A stretch of DNA of 51,815 nt. Source: an uncultured Acidobacteriota bacterium (GTDB taxonomy: Bacteria; Acidobacteriota; Terriglobia; Terriglobales; Acidobacteriaceae). The stretch lies in assembly GCA_903873705.1 (NCBI GenBank), contig CAIQPK010000051.1, positions 1 through 51,815 on the forward strand, given 5' to 3'. This document shows positions 26,901 to 34,500 of this stretch, in pieces. The position numbers and the translations under genes were made by a program. Below the pieces are notes generated by a model. It saw only the letters and a program-made list of their open reading frames with translations, made no database searches and was not told where the DNA came from. Position 1 is the stretch's first letter. The number at the start of each line of letters is the position of its first letter.

Positions 26901-27183
26901 GCACCGCAAACTTGCCTTCCCGACCCTGCATCATCTCCGCTTCCACCCGCAGAATCTCTTCCACGTACGCCGGCGTCAACGGCTCAATATAAGTCCGGTC
27001 GGCAACATCAGGATCAGTCATGATCGACGCCGGGTTCGAGTTCACCAGCACCACCTCATACCCCTCGGCCTTCAGTGCCTTGCAAGCCTGCGTCCCGGAG
27101 TAATCGAACTCAGCCGACTGCCCAATCACAATCGGCCCCGAGCCGATCACCAAAATCTTCGCGATGTCATTCCTGCGTGGCAT
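23902..27183 (-). CDS. carB: Carbamoyl-phosphate synthase large subunit
   Basis: 1093 aa, full length. Makes carbamoyl phosphate for pyrimidines and arginine from bicarbonate, ATP and ammonia supplied by CarA. Two homologous ATP-grasp halves: the first starts [22 protein letters not shown] and carries [14 protein letters not shown] and [20 protein letters not shown]. The second starts [20 protein letters not shown] and carries [13 protein letters not shown] and [20 protein letters not shown]. The C-terminal ~150 residues are the MGS-like allosteric domain. Start ATG 27183 with AGGAAAG upstream. It is separated from carA by two membrane-protein genes, which is unusual. Confidence 0.97.
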   Translation of the reverse strand: MPRRNDIAKILVIGSGPIVIGQSAEFDYSGTQACKALKAEGYEVVLVNSNPASIMTDPDVADRTYIEPLTPAYVEEILRVEAEMMQGREGKFAVLPTVGGQTALNLAVDLADKGVLDQLGIELIGAKLEAIKKAEDRLLFKDAMNKIGLDMPKSALITNIRDGLEYATKIGFPVVIRPSFTLGGSGGGIAYNREELMEILSRGLDLSPVHECLLEESVLGWKEYELEVVRDLNDNVVIICSIENFDPMGVHTGDSITVAPAQTLTDREYQAMRDAAIAVIREIGVETGGSNVQFAVNPQNGRMTVIEMNPRVSRSSALASKATGFPIAKIAARLAVGYTLDELQNDITKATPACFEPTIDYVVVKIPKWQFEKFSGANETLGPQMKSVGEVMAIGRTFKEAMMKAVRSLETGKKGTNDNIDPRRLTQRLVTPHPERLAYLRYAFDVGKTVREVAQLTGMDPWFLDQMKQISDELKAVGEVKPEAMDTATMQQAKRMGISDERLAAVWKLEGKGAVASVAELRRKLGVKPVFKMVDTCAGEFDSSTPYLYSCYDEEDEMPPTAKRKVIILGSGPNRIGQGIEFDYCCCHAAFALRDDGYETIMVNCNPETVSTDYDTSDRLYFEPLTLEDVLAVYEHEASGGAEIGMIVQFGGQTPLNLSLPLKAAGVPIIGTSPESIELAEDRKRFQKLINELEIPQPPGALATSVEEALAGAKRVEYPVLVRPSYVLGGRAMVIAYDDAEVVKYMSSAIEYSQERPVLIDHFLEDAQEVDVDALCDGKDVIIAGIMQHIEEAGVHSGDSSCVLPAVDLSPEVLETIRVYTRKLALALNVIGLCNLQFAIQRGKVFVIEVNPRASRTVPYVSKATGVQLAKVAARLMTGRTLKELLPEELASGKDLGTGEHFFVKSPVFPWGKFQGVDPVLGPEMKSTGEVMGVADNFGEAFAKAQTAAGLHLPLEGTVFFSVNDRDKENVLPLAKRYVDLGFRLVATHGTAALLEAGGLQVERVYKVNEGRPNVVDLIKGERIQLIVNTPQGQERVFDDQAIRGAAVLARVPTITTMAAARAAVEGIESMQSGTRRVEALQSLHARRLAVAV

Positions 27184-27259
27184 ATGCGTGTTCTTACTTT
27201 CCTGCGCCGCTTGTTTTCAAAGCTCCTCAGTCAAGGAGCATCGGCGGCGCGTAAATCGG

Positions 27260-28409
27260 TTAGATCGTTACGGCGTCTGCATTTTGTTGCGATAGTGAAG
27301 AAAAAGATTGGCTCAAAAATACCGGATACCACTTTGTACGGACGCCCATCAAAAGGCCGCCCGTCGCCATGCTTAGCGCGATGACCACCACAGCGACCCG
27401 GCTCAACCTCGGCATCTCCGGAAACTCGGCCGGCGCTGCGTGCATGGCAACCACACAAAGCACCAGGAACGTCGTCAAACCCGCCAGAGCCTGCCACCGC
27501 GCCAGGTCCCATCCGAAAAAGTTCATGGACAGCGGAGCCAGCGCGGCGAATCACGTAGAGCAACACAAAAGTCGTTGGCCCAAACGCGACGGCACAAATA
27601 ATCTGTTTCGCCCACCACTGAAACTCCGCCATGTGCCCTAGCATCATCACCGCGTTGTCCTTCGCAGACCTCACCAGCACATCGAAGACTTCCTGTTGCG
27701 GCACAAAGTCCACGCGTGATTGGATCATCTGCTCCAGTGCCTTTGCTTTGACTGCTCCCATCGGTGCCCGCAGCGCCACCGCACAAGTAATCGCCAGGCT
27801 CACCACAAGAATCGCGCCCATGCTCACGTAAGCGAACCGCTTCCGCTCCCGCGCCCCTTGCAGCAAAAAACTCAGCAGGATCACCGGCAGGAAAACAAAC
27901 AGGAACATCTCATGCACCAGCAGCGCCACGCACAGCACCGGCATCGTCAGCGCCACCCTCAATCGAAGGTCGCGCACTAGTAAAACCGCCAGCGTCAAAC
28001 AAGCCAGCGGAATATCCAGGTAGCCATTCAAGCTCGAGAAAAACGTAGCCACATAGCTCGCCGCGAATATCGCGATCGTCACCCGCCCTGCAGGTTGCGC
28101 ATACAAACCTGACTTCCGGACAAACGCAACGTAAAGCAGCATCAGCGTTCCAAGAAGCGCAAACGACACCACCGCAAAACGTCCATAATGCCAAAGCTCA
28201 AGCGGTCTCCCCAGCGCCGCCCCGAATAGACCGCGCTTCACGAACCCCAGGCTGTAGTCCACCTGTCCCTGCGTTGCCGCCCAGTAACTCGGTGCCTGCA
28301 ACCCTTTCATCAGCGACACAAATCCCAACACAAACGCTGTCAACGTCCACGAAGCCTTCTCGTCCTGAAAAAGACGAAGCCTTCCGGACGGCGCGTCGTC
28401 CGTTCTCAC
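27260..28409 (-). pseudogene. Polytopic membrane protein with a frameshift near its 3' end
   Basis: From GTG 28409 the frame encodes about eight hydrophobic segments (WTLTAFVLGFVSLMKGL, ...LDIPLACLTLAVLLVR, MPVLCVALLVHEMFLFVFLP...) up to ...LLYVIRRAGSA. It then turns into non-membrane Gly/Arg-rich sequence. The -1-related frame, open from a stop at 27551-27553 to 27260, supplies the natural continuation PLSMNFFGWDLARWQALAGLTTFLVLCVV and a final helix. An extra base within 27527-27550 (for example GCTGGCT for GCTGCT) would explain it. The family looks like a cell-surface polysaccharide or lipid membrane enzyme but I cannot name it. GGAGG nine bases before the GTG lies inside a copied fragment of carA. 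An ATG at 28448, itself a copied carB start, is an alternative. Confidence 0.7.
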
Positions 28410-28448
28410 TTCGTCCAGTCCTCCATCATCGACATTCCTGCGTGGCAT
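28406..28448. repeat. Junction scar: first 16 bp of carB fused to last 28 bp of carA
   Basis: Read on the minus strand, 28448-28433 repeats carB's start ATGCCACGCAGGAATG exactly (compare 27183-27168). It is followed at once by 28433-28406, which matches the carA 3' end and stop (30262-30235) in 27 of 28 bases. The two pieces share one base at the joint. The carA piece brings its GGAGG and GTGA, which now serve as ribosome site and start for the frameshifted gene. Confidence 0.85.
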
Positions 28449-28486
28449 GCGTTTCCAATCTCTCGCGTGTCTTATAACGACCTCAA

Positions 28487-30238
28487 CTAGCCCGTCGTCT
28501 TCTGTCCTGTCCAACTCACAGCGCTAACCCTATACTCGCTCATCGAGTACCCCGGATAAAGGTCGTCCCAAAGCACCTGCATCTGACGATCGATCTGGCC
28601 TCGGTACGGGCTGTCCTTCCGCAACGCCAGTCCGTAATTCGCTGCGCCGGCGATGACGTCATACTCACGCAGCAACGCAGGGTCCGACAGCATCACACCG
28701 CGTTGATACGTATAAGCAGGGTGAGGAAGCCAGATGATGTCCGGCTTCCGCCGCAGCAGCGCATTCATGCTGACCCCGTGATGCGCAATTTCCGCATCAT
28801 TGAGCCCGGCGAGATCGATCAACGTTTTCTGCGGATTCTCAGCGCCCAGATAGCCCACTTCGGTCGCGGCAAGGGTCACTCCCCTGGGCAGCGGCTTCAC
28901 CAGCGCGTCGGACATCGCCGTGATCGTGCGAAACCAATCCGCCTCTGGTAAAGCTTTGGCAGCCACCACAGTCAGCTCCACCGGCGCGTAGACCTGGCTC
29001 CTGTTCTCGACTTTGCGATCCACATAGTCCAGGACCGCCGTGTGCGCTCGGCTCGGAACGAACAGCAACATCACACCGGCGGCAGCGAGGGCATGACCCA
29101 CCCACGCTCCTCGCGAAATGCCGCGTGATCCGCTCCCGATGCCCGCTGCAACAAACCTGTCCAGCAGCAGCAATCCCGGCACCAGGAAGAATCCCAGATA
29201 CGGGACGTAGTACCGCGAATCCAATCCCATGATCTGTGTCACGGTCAGTAGATAGGCAAACGTCAGCAGGGCAGGCACAAGGCAACACGCCACCATCCAC
29301 CCGTGTGCGCGCCGCGCAAACAAAGCCATCAGCAACAAGAAGGGACGACAGGCAGCCAGCACGCCCACAGCATTCGAGAACGGCAACCAGCGCTGCGCAT
29401 AGCCTTCATATCCGTGCTGGCTCTTCACATAAAAACTCAACGGCAAAGCCGAGTGAAAGTATGTCTGGCAAAGGCCAAGGTAAAAAGCAATGCCGCCGCC
29501 CACTATCGACACCACCGTCAACGTCTCACGCCAACTCCGGGCCCTAATGGACGCCGCTGGTCGTAAAAACTGCAGGAGCAACACCATCGTGCTCACCGCC
29601 AACGCCGCCTCCGGCCGGACCAGGAAGAACAAGACGCCCATCCCACCAACCGCCTGGGGCCGCACTCTTCCCTCCGCCCAGCCTAGCGCCAGCCCCACAA
29701 ACCATCCGCCCAGCAGCACGCCCAGCATCGTCTCCATGCCGTTCACTGAGTTCGGCAGATAGCACCGGGTCAACAGCAGCGGCACAGCCACCATCGGTGC
29801 CACGCGCCAGGCACTCGACATATAGGCGCTACAGGCGTTCTTCGCCACCGCCCAGGAAATCGCCCCCACCGCCCCCACTGAGCAAAGCCACGAGCCCACG
29901 ACCAACGCGCTCGACATCGACACGGGAAGAAAGCTCAGCACCAGCACCACCAGGCCCCACAACTGGCTCGTCTCGCCATACGTAGGGATGCCATCCGGGT
30001 TCCACGAAATGCCCAGACCGGATCGCATATTCACCGCGTACCGGAAAAACATGTACGCATCATCGAAGAGCAGCACCCGGTGCACCTGCATCCACAGCAT
30101 GGCAGTCCAGTACGCGGCGGCAGCAACAAGGAGCACTGCAGTCAGCCAGAATGCCCCACGCGAAAGCCACTCGCCGTTCTCGGAAAAGAATCTTTCCACG
30201 CCAGAAGACCACGTCTTCATGGAGCGCACGGAAGTCAC
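28487..30238 (-). CDS. GT-C-like polytopic membrane glycosyltransferase-type protein
   Basis: 583 aa. About ten to eleven membrane helices. The first periplasmic loop carries [15 protein letters not shown] and [21 protein letters not shown], the acidic and GxTSxLW pattern seen in bacterial lipid-linked-sugar transferases (GT-C fold). A hydrophilic C-terminal domain (~430-583) contains [13 protein letters not shown] and ends [12 protein letters not shown]. Start GTG 30238 overlaps the carA stop (GTGA) with GGAGGA nine bases before, so it is coupled to carA; ATG 30220 is possible but lacks a ribosome site. Substrate unknown. Its position between carA and carB is odd. Confidence 0.75.
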   Translation of the reverse strand: MTSVRSMKTWSSGVERFFSENGEWLSRGAFWLTAVLLVAAAAYWTAMLWMQVHRVLLFDDAYMFFRYAVNMRSGLGISWNPDGIPTYGETSQLWGLVVLVLSFLPVSMSSALVVGSWLCSVGAVGAISWAVAKNACSAYMSSAWRVAPMVAVPLLLTRCYLPNSVNGMETMLGVLLGGWFVGLALGWAEGRVRPQAVGGMGVLFFLVRPEAALAVSTMVLLLQFLRPAASIRARSWRETLTVVSIVGGGIAFYLGLCQTYFHSALPLSFYVKSQHGYEGYAQRWLPFSNAVGVLAACRPFLLLMALFARRAHGWMVACCLVPALLTFAYLLTVTQIMGLDSRYYVPYLGFFLVPGLLLLDRFVAAGIGSGSRGISRGAWVGHALAAAGVMLLFVPSRAHTAVLDYVDRKVENRSQVYAPVELTVVAAKALPEADWFRTITAMSDALVKPLPRGVTLAATEVGYLGAENPQKTLIDLAGLNDAEIAHHGVSMNALLRRKPDIIWLPHPAYTYQRGVMLSDPALLREYDVIAGAANYGLALRKDSPYRGQIDRQMQVLWDDLYPGYSMSEYRVSAVSWTGQKTTG

Positions 30239-31371
30239 TTCTTCCAGTCCTCCATCATCGACCGGAACTGTTTGAACAGATAATGCGAATCATGCGGCCC
30301 GGGGCTGGCCTCCGGATGGTACTGCACGCTGAACATCGGGTCCGTCTTGTGCTTCAACCCAGCCAGCGTGTCATCGTTCAAATTCACATGCGTCGGCACC
30401 ACATCATCCGGCAGCGAAGCCGGATCGACATTGAAGTTGTGGTTCTGCGCCGTAATCTCGACCTTCCCCGTCTCCAGGTTCTTGATCGGATGATTCCCGC
30501 CGTGGTGCCCGAACTTCAGCTTGTACGTCTTGCCGCCCAGCGCGAGCCCGAAAATCTGGTGCCCCAGGCAAATCCCGAACATCGGCTTCTTGCCCTGCAA
30601 CGCCTGTACGTTCGCAATCGCATAATCGAGAGGCTCCGGATCACCCGGCCCATTCGAAAAGAAAATCCCGTCCGGCTCCATAGCCAGCACATCGGCCGCC
30701 GAGGTCCGCGCCGGCACCACCGTCACCCTGCAGTTCTCGCGCGCCAGCATGCGCAGAATGTTTTCCTTGATGCCGTAGTCGTACGCCACCACGTGCAGCG
30801 TGTCCTTCGCCGCCGCATCCGCCGCGGGCAGCAGTTTGTCGCCCGTCTGATTCTTTGCCTCGCTCGCGTCCCACGTGTAAGCCGTCTTCGTACTCACGAC
30901 CGAAGCCAGGTCCGTGCCATCCATCTTCTTATGCGCCAGCGCCTTCGCCACCAGCGCGGGAATATCCTCCACCGCCGTCGAAATCACGCCCCGCAGGCAG
31001 CCATTCGCCCGCAGGTGACGCACCACGGCCCGCGTATCGATCTCCGCAATCACCGGCACGCCGCTGCGTTCCAGGTACTCGTCCGCAACCTCGGTCGAAC
31101 GCCAGTTCGAGCTCACCGCCGAGAACTCCCGCGTCACCAGCCCCTCGATATACGGCCGCGCCGACTCTGCATCGCTCGGCGAAGTCCCATAGTTCCCAAT
31201 ATGTGGATTCGTCAGGACAACAATCTGACCCGAATAAGAAGGGTCGGTAAAGATTTCCTGATAGCCGCTCAGCGACGTGTTGAACACGACTTCGCCGACA
31301 CGTTCGGCCACAGCGCCAAACGCTTTCCCTCTAAAAATGCGCCCGTCTTCGAGCGCCAGAACTGCCTGCAT
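30235..31371 (-). CDS. carA: Carbamoyl-phosphate synthase small (glutaminase) subunit
   Basis: 378 aa from ATG 31371, preceded by GGAGAGA; a longer frame to 31476 lacks a ribosome site. The N-terminal CPSase domain ([38 protein letters not shown]) is followed by a class I glutaminase with Cys268 in FGICLGHQ, His352 and Glu354 in QYHPEASPG, plus [10 protein letters not shown] and HHGGNHP. It delivers ammonia to CarB. Its last codons contain the ribosome site and overlapping start of the next membrane-protein gene. Confidence 0.97.
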   Translation of the reverse strand: MQAVLALEDGRIFRGKAFGAVAERVGEVVFNTSLSGYQEIFTDPSYSGQIVVLTNPHIGNYGTSPSDAESARPYIEGLVTREFSAVSSNWRSTEVADEYLERSGVPVIAEIDTRAVVRHLRANGCLRGVISTAVEDIPALVAKALAHKKMDGTDLASVVSTKTAYTWDASEAKNQTGDKLLPAADAAAKDTLHVVAYDYGIKENILRMLARENCRVTVVPARTSAADVLAMEPDGIFFSNGPGDPEPLDYAIANVQALQGKKPMFGICLGHQIFGLALGGKTYKLKFGHHGGNHPIKNLETGKVEITAQNHNFNVDPASLPDDVVPTHVNLNDDTLAGLKHKTDPMFSVQYHPEASPGPHDSHYLFKQFRSMMEDWKK

Positions 31372-31440
31372 TGTCTCTCCGTAAACCAAATCGAGAGCCG
31401 ATTTGTTCAATTCTATCAGCCACAATTGTGCGGAAAACAC

Positions 31441-31470
31441 GAAAGCCCGGCCGAAGCCGGGCTTTGTTTT
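31441..31470 (-). terminator. Terminator after the small His/Cys-rich gene
   Basis: Perfect stem AAAGCCCGGC (31442-31451) and GCCGGGCTTT (31456-31465) with loop CGAA. It begins 25 bases past the stop of the 47-aa gene. T-rich sequence lies on both sides (GTTTT on plus, CGTGTTTTCC on minus), so it may act in both directions. Confidence 0.75.
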
Positions 31471-31489
31471 CAACACGCTTTACCGCCAG

Positions 31490-31633
31490 CTAATTCCAGC
31501 GGCAAACCCGATGTCCATGGCGATACCAGCAATGCCGGTGCCGGTGGTGGTGGTCCTGTGCCTGCGCCGGCACCACAACCCCAGCCAGCGTAATTCCGGC
31601 GACGAGAAGCATAAGAGCACGTTTCACGATCAT
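31490..31633 (-). CDS. Secreted 47-aa His/Cys/Arg-rich peptide
   Basis: ATG 31633 follows a strong GGAGAAAG site. Residues 1-26 are a signal peptide (basic MIVKR, hydrophobic core, AQA cleavage). The mature peptide of about 21 residues starts QDHHHRHRHCWYRHGH and ends RVCRWN: seven His, two Cys, two Trp. Such a peptide should bind transition metals or carry one disulfide. It is its own transcription unit, with a terminator downstream and carA further on. Comparable tiny exported His-rich proteins occur in Acidobacteria and Rhizobiales, mostly unstudied. Function unknown. Confidence 0.7.
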   Translation of the reverse strand: MIVKRALMLLVAGITLAGVVVPAQAQDHHHRHRHCWYRHGHRVCRWN

Positions 31634-31820
31634 TTTTCTTTCTCCTGTGGCCCGCATCATTCAGCCATCCTGTTGCGTTGGAGTGCCGATTTCGCGATAA
31701 GGTTTGCTCCCGAACACACCTCGATTTCACAATTCATAAAGCTCGGCCGTAAATCGCCTGTTTTCTGTAACCGCTCCCCTCTCACCCACGCAGCAGCCCG
31801 CTCCCGCCGGCCAACGTGAG

Positions 31821-32735
31821 ATGCTGACTAAAGGCATGGCAAAGCGCACTTCCAAAGCACCCGCAACACGCCCCAAACCCCCGGTTGAAGTCGTCGACCC
31901 GCGCTGGCTGCTCAGGGCAGGTGCCGGTGTGCTTCTCGCGGCGATCCTGTGCGCCTACTTCTCCCTCTGGCTGCTTTTCTGGCAAGGCCAGTGGCAATTC
32001 GCCTTGCATCCCTCGCACACCGTAGCCAACACACCCACCTCGCTCAACTTGCCCTTTGAACCCGTCCACTTCGGCGTCGATGCCGGCGGCACGCCGCAGC
32101 TCTCCGGCTGGTTCATCCCCTGCGACTCCCCCGCCGCCCCCACCGCGCTCATCCTTCACTCCGGCGACGGCAACATCGCCGACGCTCTCCCCACAGCCCA
32201 GCTCCTCCACACCGCACGCCTCAACGTCCTGCTTTTCGACTACCGCGGCTACGGCGCCAGCGCAGGCGAACATCCCGCCGAAGCCCAGATGCAGATCGAC
32301 GCCAACACGGCCCTCATCTACCTCGCATCCACGCGCCACATTCCCACTGCAACCATCATCCCCGTCGGCCTCGGCGTCGGCGCCTCGCTCGCCACCGATC
32401 TCGCTGCACAGAACCGCGACATCCCCGCCATCATCCTCGACTCCCCCTCCGGCGACATCGACTCTGCCGTCGAGCACGATCCTCGCACCCGTTTCGTCCC
32501 CGTCCGCCTTCTCCTGCACGAGCACTTCGCGCTCATCTCACCGCTTGGCGCCCTCGCCACGCCTAAGCTCATCCTCACCCGCACCACATCGCCCTACGAC
32601 GCACGCTCCGTCGCCAATCCCAAAATGACCGTCGAACTCAAACCCAACGATGACGTCGCCTACGTCCAGGCCCTCACGCGCTTCACTGACCAATACCTCA
32701 CCCACGTCATCCCGTCACTCACACCAAAGCCCTAG
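31821..32735 (+). CDS. Membrane-anchored alpha/beta-hydrolase-fold protein without the serine nucleophile
   Basis: 304 aa (Met1 at 31821; Met6 at 31836 also possible, neither with a clear ribosome site). Basic start, one anchor helix ~33-55 (AGVLLAAILCAYFSLWLLFW), then an alpha/beta hydrolase core: ALILHSGDGN for the oxyanion strand, LLFDYRGYGAS, and the nucleophile elbow as VGLGVGASLA. In the family the elbow reads G-x-S-x-G; here position 185 is Gly. The histidine near the C-terminus is also not obvious. The related hydrolase at 15824-16714 keeps its Ser. Probably a non-hydrolytic relative; ligand unknown. Confidence 0.75.
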   Translation: MLTKGMAKRTSKAPATRPKPPVEVVDPRWLLRAGAGVLLAAILCAYFSLWLLFWQGQWQFALHPSHTVANTPTSLNLPFEPVHFGVDAGGTPQLSGWFIPCDSPAAPTALILHSGDGNIADALPTAQLLHTARLNVLLFDYRGYGASAGEHPAEAQMQIDANTALIYLASTRHIPTATIIPVGLGVGASLATDLAAQNRDIPAIILDSPSGDIDSAVEHDPRTRFVPVRLLLHEHFALISPLGALATPKLILTRTTSPYDARSVANPKMTVELKPNDDVAYVQALTRFTDQYLTHVIPSLTPKP

Positions 32736-32743
32736 GCGCACTC

Positions 32744-32778
32744 ACTACCCTCTACGCTCTACCGTCTACACTCTGGCC
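32744..32778. repeat. Heptamer array, copy 2: ACTAC, TCTAC x3, TCTGG, each plus two variable bases
   Basis: ACTACcc, TCTACgc, TCTACcg, TCTACac, TCTGGcc. Five units in the same order as at 4773-4807 but with different spacer dinucleotides. It begins eight bases after the hydrolase stop. Confidence 0.7.
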
Positions 32779-32790
32779 GTTAAAGAAGCG

Positions 32791-32816
32791 AAGGCGCCCG
32801 ATACTCAGGGCGCCTT
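32791..32816. terminator. GC-rich hairpin downstream of the hydrolase
   Basis: AAGGCGCCC (32791-32799) and GGGCGCCTT (32808-32816) with an 8-base loop. No long U-tract on plus; CGCTTCTTT follows on minus. The rest of the 276-bp gap to 33012 shows only AT-richer sequence (TTGCATTTACTACACTTCATAAG region) and no gene that I can support. Confidence 0.55.
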
Positions 32817-33011
32817 GCGAATAGGTGGGAGGTTTTGTTGCGGATAGGGGAAACCAAACCCGTGGGGAGTAAAGGTTCGGCACTTGCATTTACTACACTT
32901 CATAAGACGCAGGTTACGCGAAAAAGTTCTGCTCAATCCTGCGGAAAAAAGCCCGTGTAAAAGTTGCCTGGCCCGTGTATTACGTTACATCGACTTCCAC
33001 ATCGAAACACA

Positions 33012-34325
33012 TTAGCTGAAATTCAAAAAATTCCGCGGATCTATTTTGGCACCAGGGAACACCGCATCCAGGTTCCGCGAACCCAGCGTCCGATACGCCG
33101 CTTCACCCAGGACATTGCGAAAATCCGTCGTCACAGCAAGGTCACGCCCTTCATTCAATTGGTCGTTATCCAATCCCGGCCACTTGCCGTAAACCTTCCC
33201 ACCCTTCACTCCACCGCCCAGCACAAACATCACATTGCCATGCCCGTGATCGGTGCCGCCCGTGCCATTCTGTCTCGCAGTGCGACCAAACTCCGACATC
33301 GTCACCACCGTGATGTTCTCTGCATCGTCGCCCATATCTTTCCAGAACGCCGCAATCGACTCCGAAAACTCCTTCAGACGATTCGCCAGTTGACCATTCA
33401 CATTTCCCTGGTTCTGGTGTGTGTCCCAATTTCCAATGTCAGAAAACGCCGCCTCCACACCCAGGTTCGCCTTCATCAACTGCGCCACCTGCTTCAGATT
33501 GTTCCCAAACGGCGTATTCGGATAAACAATCCCCGCCGCCGGCTGATAGTGCGCCGGATCGGCCGCCTTCAACATCTTCACCGCTTCAAACGTCTCCGCG
33601 CCCGTCCCATGCAGCACCGCATCCGAGCTCTGGTCATACATCGCCTGGAACGCATCCGAAATCGGCGATGTCGCCGGCCCTCGCCCGCCCACTGAAAAGT
33701 CCGCAACATTCGCAATCGCAATCGCCGGCAGCTTACCCTGCAGCGTCCGCGGCAGCTGCGTACCCAGCGCGACCGCGCGGAAAGCCGACTCCTTCCCACT
33801 CGTCTTCTCGTCCCGCAGCGCACGATTCAGCCAGCCATCCGGCGTAGCCTTCAACCCCGGCGTCCCACTCTCCATGTAATCCTGCGCATCGAAGTGCGAC
33901 CGCGTCGTATCCGGCGACCCCGCCGCATGAACAATCGCCAGATGCCCCTGCTCATATAACGGCTTGAACGCCGCCATCGCCGGATGCAGCCCAAACCGTC
34001 CATCCAGATCCAGCACCTGGTCCTGCTTGATGGCAATCGTCGGACGCATCGCGTAATAATTCTTTTCCTGATAAGGCACCACAACGCTCAGCCCGTCACA
34101 CGCGCCGCGCTGAAACAGCACCACCAGCTTCTTCTTGTTGGCCGCAGCCGTCGTCACCTCGGCCATCACGCTCCGCGTCAGGAACGCCGGAATCGCCGAC
34201 GTCCCCACCAGCGCCAGTGCACCACTTTTCATAAACCCGCGCCGAGAGACTCCGCGCCGCGCCAGGTCGCGCCCAGCCATATCGCAACCCCAGTCACTAT
34301 GGTCCAGCTTCCATCGAGCGCTCAT
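33012..34325 (-). CDS. DUF1501 family exported protein with Tat signal
   Basis: 437 aa from ATG 34325 with AGGAGAT upstream. The twin-arginine signal SRRGFMKSGALALVG (~26-40) followed by a hydrophobic stretch indicates folded export. The DUF1501 domain, related to alkaline phosphatase/sulfatase folds, shows LVVLFQRGACDGL, HSHFDAQDYMESG-type (SHFDAQDYMESGTPG), GNWDTHQNQG, MSEFGRTARQN and TDHGHGNVMFVLGG, whose Asp/His residues resemble a metal site. It is almost always paired with a DUF1800 gene, as here (175 bp upstream, same strand). Substrate unknown. Confidence 0.88.
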   Translation of the reverse strand: MSARWKLDHSDWGCDMAGRDLARRGVSRRGFMKSGALALVGTSAIPAFLTRSVMAEVTTAAANKKKLVVLFQRGACDGLSVVVPYQEKNYYAMRPTIAIKQDQVLDLDGRFGLHPAMAAFKPLYEQGHLAIVHAAGSPDTTRSHFDAQDYMESGTPGLKATPDGWLNRALRDEKTSGKESAFRAVALGTQLPRTLQGKLPAIAIANVADFSVGGRGPATSPISDAFQAMYDQSSDAVLHGTGAETFEAVKMLKAADPAHYQPAAGIVYPNTPFGNNLKQVAQLMKANLGVEAAFSDIGNWDTHQNQGNVNGQLANRLKEFSESIAAFWKDMGDDAENITVVTMSEFGRTARQNGTGGTDHGHGNVMFVLGGGVKGGKVYGKWPGLDNDQLNEGRDLAVTTDFRNVLGEAAYRTLGSRNLDAVFPGAKIDPRNFLNFS

Positions 34326-34436
34326 ATCGATCTCCTGAAACTTCCGGGGCACAATCCCCTGCTACATACAAACGCCAACCACCAACCAAAGTTGCTCAAG
34401 CCACCATCAGCCTCAGCAACCAATCCCAATGGGTGC

Positions 34437-34462
34437 CCCATGTCCGGATTCTCGGACATGGG
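34437..34462. repeat. Dispersed 26-bp palindrome, copy C
   Basis: CCCATGTCCG / CGGACATGGG with loop GATTCT, same as copy A, with left flank CAATCCCAATGGGTGC. It lies inside the DUF1800-DUF1501 operon spacer (34326-34500), so it would be transcribed and could tune the ratio of the two messages. Confidence 0.85.
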
Positions 34463-34500
34463 AGCCACCGCCACACGCACCACCGGCAGTCCTCTCTAAC

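Noticed and set aside
28406-28448. Chance similarity to carA and carB
   Set aside because: A 16-base exact match directly joined to a 28-base match with one mismatch, both ending at gene boundaries, is far beyond chance.
22200-34462. Insertion sequence ends or miniature transposons for the 26-bp palindromes
   Set aside because: There are no flanking direct repeats or transposase that I can see, and each copy is a single short hairpin rather than paired ends.
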